Below are positions 18,106-25,302 of a DNA stretch of 64,000 bases, in pieces. The stretch is from Mycetocola miduiensis (GTDB lineage Bacteria > Actinomycetota > Actinomycetes > Actinomycetales > Microbacteriaceae): positions 64,550-128,549 of the forward strand of contig NZ_FOVM01000002.1 of assembly GCF_900115155.1 (NCBI RefSeq), written 5' to 3'. The notes under the pieces were generated by a model. The model saw nothing but the letters and a program-made list of their open reading frames with translations. It was not told the origin of the DNA and did not search any database. The stretch's first letter is position 1. Every line of letters begins with the position of its first letter. The translations under genes and the position numbers were made by a program.

Positions 18106-19296
18106 TCAGTGTTGCAGGACCGGCTCTGCGGTTGCGGCCGGCACGGGGGACGCCGTGCGGCGTGCCGCCACCGCAGCGACGACCATCACGAGGAGCGCGA
18201 CCACGGTGAGCGCCATCCCGGCCCAGATCGACGAGGCATACCCGAGACCGGCGGAGATCGTCAACCCGCCCAGCCAGGCACCCAGAGCGTTGCCGAGGTT
18301 GAATGCCCCGATGTTGGCGCTCGACGCGAGGGTCGGGGCGCTGCTGGCGTACTGCATGACACGCATCTGGAGGCCGGGGACCGTCGCGAAGCCGAACCCG
18401 CCCATGAACAGCAGCGACAGGATGGTGACGAGCTGGTTCTGCGCCGTCAGCGCGAAGACCGCGAGCACGACGACGAGGCCGGCGAGGATGACGATGAGGG
18501 TCCGGTCGAGGGAGCGGTCTGCTGCCTTGCCGCCGATCACATTGCCAAGGAACAACCCGACCCCGAACAGCACGAGCAGCCACGGCACGGCGCCGGCGGG
18601 GAACCCGCTCACGTCGGTGAGGGTGAAGGCGATGTAGGTGAACGCGCCGAACATCCCACCGAATCCGAAGACGGTGACGAAAATCGATAGCCAGACCTGG
18701 CCGGATCGGAATGCACCCAGCTCGTTCCTCAGGCCCGTCGACCCCTCGGAGCGAACGTTCGGGACAAGCGTCACCAGGCCGACGAGGGCGACGATCCCGA
18801 TGATGCTGATGGCCCAGAATGTGGATCGCCAGCCGAAGGTCTGCCCGAGGAACGTGCCGAATGGGACGCCGAGCACGTTGGCGGCCGTCAGTCCGGTGAA
18901 CATGATCGCGATGGCGCCGGCCTGCTTGTGCTTCTCGACCATGCCGGCGGCGACGACCGATCCGATTCCGAAGAATGCGCCGTGACATAGGGCGGCGACG
19001 ATGCGCCCGACCAGCATGCTCGGGTAATCGGAGGCGAGCGCCGAAAGCAGGTTGCCAGCGATGAACAGGAGCATCAGGCCGACGAGAACGTGCTTGCGCG
19101 GTAATCGGGTCACGACAGCGGTGAGGAGAACGGCGCCGACGACCACGCTGAGGGCGTAGCCGGTGATGAGCCACCCGGCCGCCGCTTCGGTGACCTCGAA
19201 GTCACCGGCGATGTCGGGCAGGAGGCCCATGATGACGAACTCGGTGAGTCCGATTCCGAATCCGCCGAGGGCGAGGGCGATGAGTCCGATGGGCAT
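18106..19296 (-). CDS. MFS transporter, AraJ/YdhP-type drug or sugar exporter
   Basis: 396 residues, twelve spans. FGIGLTEFVIMGLLPDIAGDF at the start and GWLITGYALSVVVGAVLLTAVVTRLPRKHVL in loop 2-3 are typical of the DHA1 family that contains AraJ, YdhP and chloramphenicol exporters. AFFGIGSVVAAGM and GLTAANVLGVPFGTFLGQ are also family features. It is transcribed away from a MarR regulator 126 bases upstream, the common layout of a regulator and its efflux pump. Confidence 0.88.
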   Translation of the reverse strand: MPIGLIALALGGFGIGLTEFVIMGLLPDIAGDFEVTEAAAGWLITGYALSVVVGAVLLTAVVTRLPRKHVLVGLMLLFIAGNLLSALASDYPSMLVGRIVAALCHGAFFGIGSVVAAGMVEKHKQAGAIAIMFTGLTAANVLGVPFGTFLGQTFGWRSTFWAISIIGIVALVGLVTLVPNVRSEGSTGLRNELGAFRSGQVWLSIFVTVFGFGGMFGAFTYIAFTLTDVSGFPAGAVPWLLVLFGVGLFLGNVIGGKAADRSLDRTLIVILAGLVVVLAVFALTAQNQLVTILSLLFMGGFGFATVPGLQMRVMQYASSAPTLASSANIGAFNLGNALGAWLGGLTISAGLGYASSIWAGMALTVVALLVMVVAAVAARRTASPVPAATAEPVLQH

Positions 19297-19369
19297 ATAC
19301 GGGAGCTCCCAGTCTGTACTTACGCTCGAATGGCGCGTACGCTGTCATTTGCAGGCGCGGGATAAATCA

Positions 19370-19381
19370 TTGCACGCGCAA
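19370..19381. promoter_or_regulatory. Candidate MarR operator between the MFS and marR-like genes
   Basis: TTGCACGCGCAA is a near-palindrome placed midway between the divergent starts. A similar half, TTTGCAGGCGC, stands 22 bases to the left. Assignment to the MarR protein is by position only. Confidence 0.3.
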
Positions 19382-19422
19382 CTAACCAGCGCAAGCAACT
19401 GGAATGAGTCGGTGGAGGGTAC

Positions 19423-19881
19423 ATGAGTATCGAAGACGATGCCGTCGAAGTGAGGACACAGGGATGGCGCACGCTCGCCGCACTGCACGGGCTGGTCGAG
19501 ACTGAACTCGAACGAGCGTTGCAGGCCGCGGTGTTGCTCTCGGCCGTGGAGTACACCGTGCTCGACGCGCTGAGTCGCCAGCAGGGCTGGCACATGCGAA
19601 TGCAGCAACTCGCTCGCGCGACCGCGCTCAGCCCGAGTGCGACGACCCGGCTCGTGAACCGGCTCGAAGACCGCAACCTGCTGACGCGGATCCTCTGTGC
19701 GGACGACCGGCGCGGTATCTACACCGAGCTCACGGCCCAAGGCGCGGACCTGCTCGCGCAGGCGCAACCCATCTACAACGAGGCGCTGGAACGTGCGCTC
19801 AGTGACGCATCCGCTCTCCCGGAACTGGCGCCGCTCGTCGACGCACTGCCGGGCCTCCTTCCGACGCCCCAGCCGGCCTGA
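19423..19881 (+). CDS. MarR-family transcriptional regulator
   Basis: 152 residues, RBS GGAGGG seven bases before ATG. The winged helix-turn-helix spans about residues 35-100: WHMRMQQLARATALSPSATTRLVNRLEDRNLL, then the wing CADDRRGIYTELTAQG, matching the MarR DxRxxxxxLT signature. Such proteins usually repress a neighbouring exporter and release DNA on binding the exported compound. Divergent from the MFS gene at 18106-19296, which is the likely target. Confidence 0.9.
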   Translation: MSIEDDAVEVRTQGWRTLAALHGLVETELERALQAAVLLSAVEYTVLDALSRQQGWHMRMQQLARATALSPSATTRLVNRLEDRNLLTRILCADDRRGIYTELTAQGADLLAQAQPIYNEALERALSDASALPELAPLVDALPGLLPTPQPA

Positions 19882-19896
19882 TCCGTCGCGCGACGC

Positions 19897-20676
19897 TCAC
19901 CGGGACCGGGCTGCGGCCTCGGCTGCTTTTCGACGCTGACGTTCGGCTTCCAGCACCGCTGCTTCTTCCGGGGTCGGCGCCGTACCGCCGAGATGTGCCG
20001 GCTGCCACCACGTGCCCGTGCCGTTGTCCGGGTAGTTCGCCTGAGCTTCGTCGAGGAGCTTCTGCATCGACGCTCGGAGCGCCGTGGTCTGTTCCTCGAC
20101 GTCGAGGGCGGCATCCGGAGCGAACGGAGCGCCGATCGCGAAGCTGATGGGAACGTTGCGGGCTTCGGCCAGCGTGGGCTTGCGGCCTTTGGTCAGGAGC
20201 CGGTGTCCGCCCCAGACCGCGATCGGGACAATCGGGACCCCGGCCTCGGCAGCCATCCGCACCGTGCCCGTCTTCAGCTCGCGAACGGTGAACGACCGGT
20301 TCACCCCCGCCTCCGGAAACACGCCAAGGAGTTCGCCGGCTTTCAACGCTGTGATTGCCTGACCGTATGCCGTAGCCCCGGACGTCATATCCACCGAGAT
20401 GTGGCGCATACCGCGCAGCAGCCAGCCGACGACCGGCTTGTCGAACGCGCCCTTCTTGGCAAGAAAGCGGATGCGACGCCCGTTATGGTGCCACACCATC
20501 CACTCGGTCAGCGCGAAATCCATGTAGCCGAAATGTGTGATGGCCAGAATGGCGCCGCCGGTTTCGGGCAGGTGCTCGGCGCCGGTGACGGTCGGTTTGA
20601 GGCGGAGCGCGCCGAAAACCAGCCGGCCGACCGCGATCGCAGTTGTGTAGACGGGCTCAGGGGTTCGCTTGCTCAT
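19897..20676 (-). CDS. 1-acyl-sn-glycerol-3-phosphate acyltransferase (PlsC family)
   Basis: 259 residues. The HxxxxD motif appears as THFGYMDFAL at about residue 47, the substrate-binding motif as FPEAGVNRSFTV, and PIVPIAVWGG is block IV. PlsC-type enzymes add the second acyl chain in phospholipid synthesis at the membrane. Block III normally reads FPEGTRS; here EAGVNR replaces it, as in a subgroup of actinobacterial paralogues, so the acceptor may differ. Leaderless start: TAGCAT lies six bases before ATG. Confidence 0.88.
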   Translation of the reverse strand: MSKRTPEPVYTTAIAVGRLVFGALRLKPTVTGAEHLPETGGAILAITHFGYMDFALTEWMVWHHNGRRIRFLAKKGAFDKPVVGWLLRGMRHISVDMTSGATAYGQAITALKAGELLGVFPEAGVNRSFTVRELKTGTVRMAAEAGVPIVPIAVWGGHRLLTKGRKPTLAEARNVPISFAIGAPFAPDAALDVEEQTTALRASMQKLLDEAQANYPDNGTGTWWQPAHLGGTAPTPEEAAVLEAERQRRKAAEAAARSR

Positions 20677-20682
20677 AGCAAA

Positions 20683-20688
20683 ATGCTA
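20683..20688 (-). promoter_or_regulatory. -10 box of the leaderless acyltransferase promoter
   Basis: On the minus strand TAGCAT is followed by TTTGCT and then ATG (20676), exact leaderless spacing. Confidence 0.45.
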
Positions 20689-20706
20689 GGCCCCGCTGCG
20701 TACGGA

Positions 20707-21528
20707 TCAGAGGCCCTTGCCCTCGGCCGTCCCCTCGTGCCTGAGGGCCTCGAGTACCTGCTCGTGGAGGATGCCGTTGGTCGCCAGAGAACTGCGGCCG
20801 GCGATCGTGTCCGTTCCGTCGATCGCGGTGAATCTTCCACCGGCCTCGCGAACCAGGACCACGAACGGGGCGATGTCATATTCCTTGACGTCGAACTCGG
20901 CGACCATGTCGAGAAGTCCCTCGGCGAGAAGCCCGTACGACCACATGTCGCCGTACGCGCGGTCCCGCCAGACCGTCCGCGACAGGCTGATGAGCTGGTC
21001 GAGGTAGCCGGCCTCATCCCATTGCGCGATGCTCTGGAAGCTGAACGACGCGTCCTCCAGCTTCCGCACACCTGACACACGAAGCTGCCTGGGCTCCGTT
21101 TCGTCTTCGGCGAGCCAGGCGCCGGCGCCGTCCGCCGCCCACCACCGTCTGCCGAACGCCGGAGCGCTGGCCACTCCGACGACGGGGACACCATCCACGG
21201 CGAGGCTGATGAGCGTCGCCCAGTTGGGGACGCCCCGCAGGAAATTAGCGGTGCCGTCGATGGGGTCGAGAATCCACTGGCGTTCGACCGACCCTGCGGT
21301 CCCATATTCCTCACCAAGAATGCCGTCGTCGGGCCGTTCGGCGGTGAGGATGTCGCGCAGCGCCCGTTCGACGGCGAGGTCGGCGTCTGTGACGTGCGTC
21401 GCATCCGGTTTGGTCGACACTTCAAGTGTCCCCGAGCGGAAGCGATCGAGAGAGATCGCGTCGGCGGCATCCGCCAGACGGAGGGCCAGGGCGAGGTCGT
21501 CGGCGAGGGACGGGGGAGTGCTGGTCAT
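20707..21528 (-). CDS. hisN: Inositol monophosphatase-family phosphatase, probably histidinol-phosphatase HisN
   Basis: 273 residues from ATG 21528. The metal-binding motifs are complete: GEEYGTAG (Glu of motif 1), WILDPIDGTANFLRG (motif 2, DPIDGT) and AYGDMWSYGLLAEG (the late WD-like motif). In actinobacteria the IMPase relative HisN removes phosphate from histidinol phosphate in histidine synthesis; inositol or PAP phosphatases share these motifs, so the substrate is inferred from similarity to HisN-type text. Leaderless start: TATCGT is six bases before ATG. It is transcribed away from tRNA-Lys. Confidence 0.85.
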   Translation of the reverse strand: MTSTPPSLADDLALALRLADAADAISLDRFRSGTLEVSTKPDATHVTDADLAVERALRDILTAERPDDGILGEEYGTAGSVERQWILDPIDGTANFLRGVPNWATLISLAVDGVPVVGVASAPAFGRRWWAADGAGAWLAEDETEPRQLRVSGVRKLEDASFSFQSIAQWDEAGYLDQLISLSRTVWRDRAYGDMWSYGLLAEGLLDMVAEFDVKEYDIAPFVVLVREAGGRFTAIDGTDTIAGRSSLATNGILHEQVLEALRHEGTAEGKGL

Positions 21529-21534
21529 GCTCCC

Positions 21535-21540
21535 ACGATA
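21535..21540 (-). promoter_or_regulatory. -10 box of the leaderless hisN promoter
   Basis: On the minus strand TATCGT, then GGGAGC, then ATG 21528: exactly six bases between box and start. Confidence 0.45.
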
Positions 21541-21583
21541 GCGTCGAGGAGGTGGCAGGATGCCTCGCGGCTGACAGGCTCGA

Positions 21584-21614
21584 TTGGCGAAAGGCGCGGA
21601 TCGCATGCTAATCT
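21584..21614 (+). promoter_or_regulatory. Probable tRNA-Lys promoter
   Basis: TTGGCG (21584-21589) and TAATCT (21609-21614) are 19 bases apart, ending 38 bases before the tRNA. Confidence 0.4.
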
Positions 21615-21652
21615 TTTCCACGGCCCGCCGCGCTGTTTACGGGCCAAAATAC

Positions 21653-21728
21653 GCACCTCTAGCTCAATCGGCAGAGCAACTGACTCTTAATCAGTGGGTT
21701 CCGGGTTCAAGTCCCGGGGGGTGCACCA
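21653..21728 (+). tRNA. tRNA-Lys (anticodon CTT), integration target of the island
   Basis: 76 nt. Acceptor GCACCTC pairs with GGGGTGC; D arm GCTC/GAGC; anticodon stem ACTGA/TCAGT with loop CTCTTAA (anticodon CTT); T arm CCGGG/CCCGG with TTCAAGT; CCA encoded. Its last 40 bases (21689-21728) recur exactly at 42043-42082, marking the left attachment site of the island. Confidence 0.97.
21689..21728. repeat. attL: left copy of the 40-bp attachment repeat
   Basis: 3' half of tRNA-Lys from the anticodon loop (AATCAGTGGG) to CCA. Identical to 42043-42082; the sequences diverge right after CCA on both sides. Confidence 0.85.
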
Positions 21729-21902
21729 ACTCTCCTGTATTTCCGCGCAGGTAGCCCGACGGTCCAGGATCTCTCCGATTACCTCGGCATCCCGGTCGCA
21801 ACGCTCTACGACCACCGCGGCCCGAAGGCCGTGAAACTCGGCCGTGCCCTCCGCCCAGAGAGCGCGATCCGGGACTGGATTCAGGAGCGGCTCGATGACT
21901 AG
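21729..21902 (+). pseudogene. Excisionase (Xis) fragment with MerR-type helix-turn-helix
   Basis: The frame that ends at TAG 21902 reads VQDLSDYLGIPVATLYDHRG, then KAVKLGRALRPESAIRDWIQ and ERLDD. This is the small winged-helix excisionase fold (sequence-specific start, ATLYxHR recognition helix, FRxxxxxxWI-like end). No start codon is found in frame upstream; the frame runs back into the tRNA end, so the 5' part is missing. The stop overlaps the ATG of the integrase relic, as in intact xis-int pairs. Confidence 0.7.
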
Positions 21903-22583
21903 GCCCGTCCAGCCGATCGGGACCTTCGGAACGATCGCGGTCAAAAAGGGTCCGTGAGCGCATCTTCTACGCGAGCACCCGGTTCCGCGCCTACAACGGT
22001 GGCTACATTTCGGTTCGGCGCGACCGGCGCGACCGGCGGAGCAGCTCAGCGCGAGCTGAAGAGAAAGCTCGCCGAGTACACAGAGGCGCAGAAGGCAGAC
22101 GTATCGACAGGTATTTCAGACAACTGGCCGTGGATCACCCGTCCCGAGCGCGACGCGGAAAAGATCGTCCTCTCTCAGGTCATGGCATTGGCCGTGCGTC
22201 ACGACGCGATTCGAGCAAACCCCGTCCAGATGACCGAGCCCCCCAAGAAGCACAGGTCAAAGTTCTGAATGTCGACGAGCTCACCCACATCTGGCGGATC
22301 ATCGCCGAATGGCGCACTAAAGGCACGGTGATGGGGCCGAAGCCAGACGGCCAGCTGGCTCTCATTTTCGACGTCATCCTCGGCACCGGCGCACGGATCG
22401 GCGAAGCCCTTGCCATAGACGGCTGCCGGGGCGGTCGACAAAAAGCTCGGAACGCGGGTCGCGGCTGACATGCTCGGACACTCCTCAACAGCGGTCACCG
22501 AACAGTATTACGTTCGACCCGTCGAACATGTTGACCCCTCGACGGCAGATCCTCTGCAAACTTTCGGACCAGCGCAGCCCTAG
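21895..22583 (+). pseudogene. Tyrosine recombinase (integrase) relic with several frameshifts and deletions
   Basis: Pieces of an integrase follow one another in different frames: MTRPVQPIGTFGTIAVKK at the start; RERIFYASTRFRAYNGG after one shift; RELKRKLAEYTEAQKADV and AEKIVLSQVMALAVRHDAIR of the SAM-like core domain; VDELTHIWRIIAEW and VILGTGARIGEALAI holding catalytic Arg I; and finally KKLGTRVAADMLGHSSTAVT with EQYY carrying the nucleophile Tyr, ending at TAG 22583. Between IGEALAI and VDKKLG a stretch with the HxxR box region has been lost. The gene cannot make an active enzyme. Confidence 0.85.
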
Positions 22584-22838
22584 CCGCTGCTGCCTCCCGC
22601 GAGGCAGATGTCATCGCCGGGCGAGGCAGCCCCGGATATGCGGCCTACCGCTCATCGTCCAGAGCGACACCAGTGATCCCGGATCCTCGGCATCCGGTGC
22701 TGGAAGCGTCGACTTAATGCCTCTCGTACTTGAGGTACGAGTCGTACGAGACGACTGCGCGGTTGGTCGTCGTGCCGCGCCGCGGAGGAGTGCGGCACGA
22801 CAAACTGACTGTCGGTAGCTGCGACCGCATCGGGCGCG

Positions 22839-23693
22839 CTATGGTGTCTCGGGGGCGTTGAGCCGATGGGGCACAGGAACCACGATCACATTGACCCCGG
22901 TTTCCCGGATCGCGTCCAGGAGTGACGGATCGCCGCGTTCGTCGACCACGACGTCAGTGAAGTCGGCCACCGACCCCACCCGGTGGAGTGCGCCGCGGCC
23001 GAGCTTCGTGTGGTCGACCATCAGCACGCGTCGACGTGACGCGCGCATCATCGCCTGTTTCGCTTTCACGACGGGTTCGTCCTGATGGAACACATCTGTG
23101 CCAAGGACCGCGGACGATGATGCAAACAGGATGTCGGCGTAAAGGTCGGCCAAGGATTTCTCGCACAGCAGCCCGAGGAAGCACTGGTAACGCGGACGGA
23201 ACTGGCCGCCGAGGGTGATGAGATTTAGCCCAGGCTCACGTGTGACCTCCTCGATAACGGGTAAGGAGTTGCTGACGACAGTGATTCCTTCGAGGTTTCG
23301 GAGGTGTTGAATCACGTGGGTGGTCGTGGAAGAGTCGTCCACCACGACGACGTCGCCGTCGTTCGCGAGAGCCGCCGCCGCGGCCGCGATGAATTGCTTC
23401 TCCCTTAGAAGAGCGTTGGCTCGATAGTCGAAGTCGCTTTCAAACGTGGAGGTGCGCTCGACGGACGCGCCACCGCGAACTTTCCGTAGGACTCGCGATC
23501 TCTCCAGGTCGTCGAGATCGCGGTGAATGGTCATTCGGCTCACGTCGAGTGTCTCGGCCAGTATGTCGACGGCGACGAAGCCCTGGTTCCGGACCATCTC
23601 GGTTATGTGGTGCAGCCGCGCAACCTTCGAGCGACTCCCGATTTGGCTCGCTGTGTGCGGGTCCTCTGATCCTGGCTTCGGCATCATTGTCAT
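22839..23693 (-). CDS. DeoR-family transcriptional regulator of the sugar operon
   Basis: 284 residues. The N-terminal DeoR helix-turn-helix is at about residues 25-80 (VAVDILAETLDVSRMTIHRD, then LDDLERSRVLRKVRGGA). The C-terminal sensor domain is a DeoRC/ribose-5-phosphate-isomerase-like fold with DDSSTTTHVIQHL and NSLPVIEEV as the phosphosugar-binding loops. Such regulators usually bind a phosphorylated sugar intermediate. It is divergent from an ABC transporter and kinase/isomerase operon, which it probably represses until its substrate is present; a tetrulose phosphate is the natural candidate by context. RBS GGAAG precedes ATG 23693. Confidence 0.92.
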   Translation of the reverse strand: MTMMPKPGSEDPHTASQIGSRSKVARLHHITEMVRNQGFVAVDILAETLDVSRMTIHRDLDDLERSRVLRKVRGGASVERTSTFESDFDYRANALLREKQFIAAAAAALANDGDVVVVDDSSTTTHVIQHLRNLEGITVVSNSLPVIEEVTREPGLNLITLGGQFRPRYQCFLGLLCEKSLADLYADILFASSSAVLGTDVFHQDEPVVKAKQAMMRASRRRVLMVDHTKLGRGALHRVGSVADFTDVVVDERGDPSLLDAIRETGVNVIVVPVPHRLNAPETP

Positions 23694-23768
23694 TTCTGTT
23701 TCTTCCGGAGAAATATCACGATTTGTCTCATCTTAGATTGCATAATTCTTTGCCGCTGCGCGAATCTA

Positions 23769-23787
23769 ACATTGAGACCTGCAATGT
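23769..23787. promoter_or_regulatory. Candidate operator (inverted repeat ACATTG-N7-CAATGT)
   Basis: A perfect six-base inverted repeat in the AT-rich part of the divergent region, 76 bases from the regulator's start codon. It is the best operator candidate for the DeoR protein, on position and symmetry alone. Confidence 0.35.
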
Positions 23788-23849
23788 AACAATGAAACTC
23801 TACTAATCACTATTTGTGTGTTATGTTCAGTGCCAAACGAAACACAGTT

Positions 23850-23876
23850 CGGACCCCGATCCCTGTCGGGGGTCCG
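23850..23876 (+). promoter_or_regulatory. Stable hairpin in the sugar-operon leader
   Basis: CGGACCCCGA (23850-23859), loop TCCCTG, TCGGGGGTCCG (23866-23876): ten base pairs with one bulged G. No T-run follows, so it is not a classic terminator; it ends 10 bases before the RBS of the short frame at 23897. Confidence 0.45.
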
Positions 23877-23896
23877 ATTCGCGCTAGGGAGGTTCA

Positions 23897-24055
23897 ATGA
23901 AGAATGGCTCGTTACTTCACTCGATGGTCGAGCCCACACGCGCCAAAAGCATCACGGGATTGGTTTCGGCCGGGGGACTCGTCACGTCGATGACGTCACA
24001 CGACGCACCGGTCCCGGCAGTGACTGGCCAGTCCGGCTCGGTACTGACTACCTAG
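23897..24055 (+). CDS. Possible 52-residue leader or truncated secreted protein
   Basis: ATG 23897 is preceded by GGGAGG at four bases. The product begins MKNGSLLHSMVEPTRAKSIT, then GLVSAGGLVTSMTS, which looks like the positively charged and weakly hydrophobic start of an exported protein, and stops at TAG 24055. It may be the 5' stump of a secreted cell-wall protein left when the operon moved in, or a regulatory leader frame. I do not recognise it with certainty. Confidence 0.35.
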   Translation: MKNGSLLHSMVEPTRAKSITGLVSAGGLVTSMTSHDAPVPAVTGQSGSVLTT

Positions 24056-24260
24056 TCAGACACAAATCAACTTCGTACAAGCCTGTCCGTCACAGCGTGC
24101 AAGGGATGTCCTTGTAGCCACGGGCATGGTGGTTCGCCCATCACCTGGGTCGAATCCTTTTTACTCACCAGATAGACGCTGGCTGCCGACTAACCGTCGG
24201 CTCCCTGGCTGGCGTCGCTGCAATCCGCAAAATATTCGCTGTTCCATAAGGAGAAACTTC

Positions 24261-25247
24261 GTGAATCGTGTCAAGGTCGGAATTATCGCCGCTGTCTCTA
24301 TGGCGCTGGTGCTCACAGGCTGCACCGCCGGGGGAGGCGACAGTAGCGAGGGGCAAGCAGCGGGCGTGGCGAAGGAGGATCTCCGTTTCGTCATCGTCCC
24401 CAAGGTCATTCATCCCTGGTTCGACGAGGTGAACAAGGGCGCCGCGGCGCAGGCCGAGCTCCTCTCTGAGCAGCTGGGTGTTGACGTCACAGTTGACTAC
24501 CGTGCCCCCCAGAACGCAGACGTGGCCGAGCAGAACTCGGTGCTTGAGCAGGCAGCAGCAACGCAGCCGGACGGCATCGCTCTGGACCCGCTCGACTACG
24601 CCGGTAACCGCGCTGTGATTGAGGAGATTCAGGCACAGGGAATCCCCGTGATTCTCTTCGACGCTCCGTCGCCCGAGGGTTCGGGCCTGACTACCGTTGG
24701 GAACGATTTCGCCGAGCAGGCGCGACTCGCGTCCGTAGCACTCGCCGAGCTGATCGATGAGAAGGGAAGCGTCGCCGTCATGGCCGGCGTGCCCACGGCT
24801 CCCAACCACGTGGAGCGGTTCGACACGCACCTCGCCACCCTTGCCCAGTACCCCGAAATCGAGGTCGTAGATGGCGGCATCTCTAATGACAGCATTGAAG
24901 AAGCCCAGACCCAGGCTGCCGCCGTAATCGCTGCCAACCCAGAACTCAAGGGATACCTCTGTGTCGACGCCGCGTGCCCGATCGGTGTCGCCACCGCCAT
25001 CGAAGAGGCAGGGAAGGTCGGAGAGATTCAGGTCGTCGGTATGGACAACCTGATCGAGGTCCTCAATTTCGTAAAGAGCGGCACTATGCACGCCACATCG
25101 TCCACTATGCCGCAGATGCAGGGTGCGATGTCGGTCCAGATGCTCTGGCTCACTTCGCTGGGCGTTGAGGTCCCGGCGCTGGTCGACACGGGCGTTGCAT
25201 TCATTGACGCGGAGAACGTGGACGAGTGGATCGAGATGGTCAAGTAG
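24261..25247 (+). CDS. Sugar ABC transporter substrate-binding lipoprotein
   Basis: 328 residues from GTG 24261, with AAGGAG seven bases upstream. The signal peptide ends in the lipobox LVLTGC (Cys at about residue 20), so the mature protein is anchored by lipid to the outer face of the membrane. The rest is a periplasmic-binding-protein/LacI-type fold: FVIVPKVIHPWFDEVNKGAA, DGIALDPLDYAGNRAVIEEI, IPVILFDAPSPEGSG. It resembles ribose/autoinducer-2-type binding proteins of cluster B. With the ATPase and permease downstream it forms a RbsB-type importer, here probably for a tetrose, tetritol or related short sugar (inference from the enzymes). Confidence 0.93.
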   Translation: MNRVKVGIIAAVSMALVLTGCTAGGGDSSEGQAAGVAKEDLRFVIVPKVIHPWFDEVNKGAAAQAELLSEQLGVDVTVDYRAPQNADVAEQNSVLEQAAATQPDGIALDPLDYAGNRAVIEEIQAQGIPVILFDAPSPEGSGLTTVGNDFAEQARLASVALAELIDEKGSVAVMAGVPTAPNHVERFDTHLATLAQYPEIEVVDGGISNDSIEEAQTQAAAVIAANPELKGYLCVDAACPIGVATAIEEAGKVGEIQVVGMDNLIEVLNFVKSGTMHATSSTMPQMQGAMSVQMLWLTSLGVEVPALVDTGVAFIDAENVDEWIEMVK

Positions 25248-25302
25248 GTCGGCTGACACATATTCAAGGGTCACTCCGGGAAAGATGAGATGAGGTAGAG
25301 GG

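Larger units (their letters stand above)
23694..24260. other. 567-bp divergent control region between deoR-like and ABC genes
   Basis: The left 150 bases are clearly AT-richer than the surroundings and should hold both promoters. An inverted repeat ACATTG-N7-CAATGT lies at 23769-23787. A hairpin (CGGACCCCGA with TCGGGGGTCCG, 23850-23876) follows, then a short open frame at 23897-24055. CAAGG-N5-CCTTG (24101-24115) is another small inverted repeat. The region is long for a simple promoter, so it may also contain the ruin of an older gene. Confidence 0.5.
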
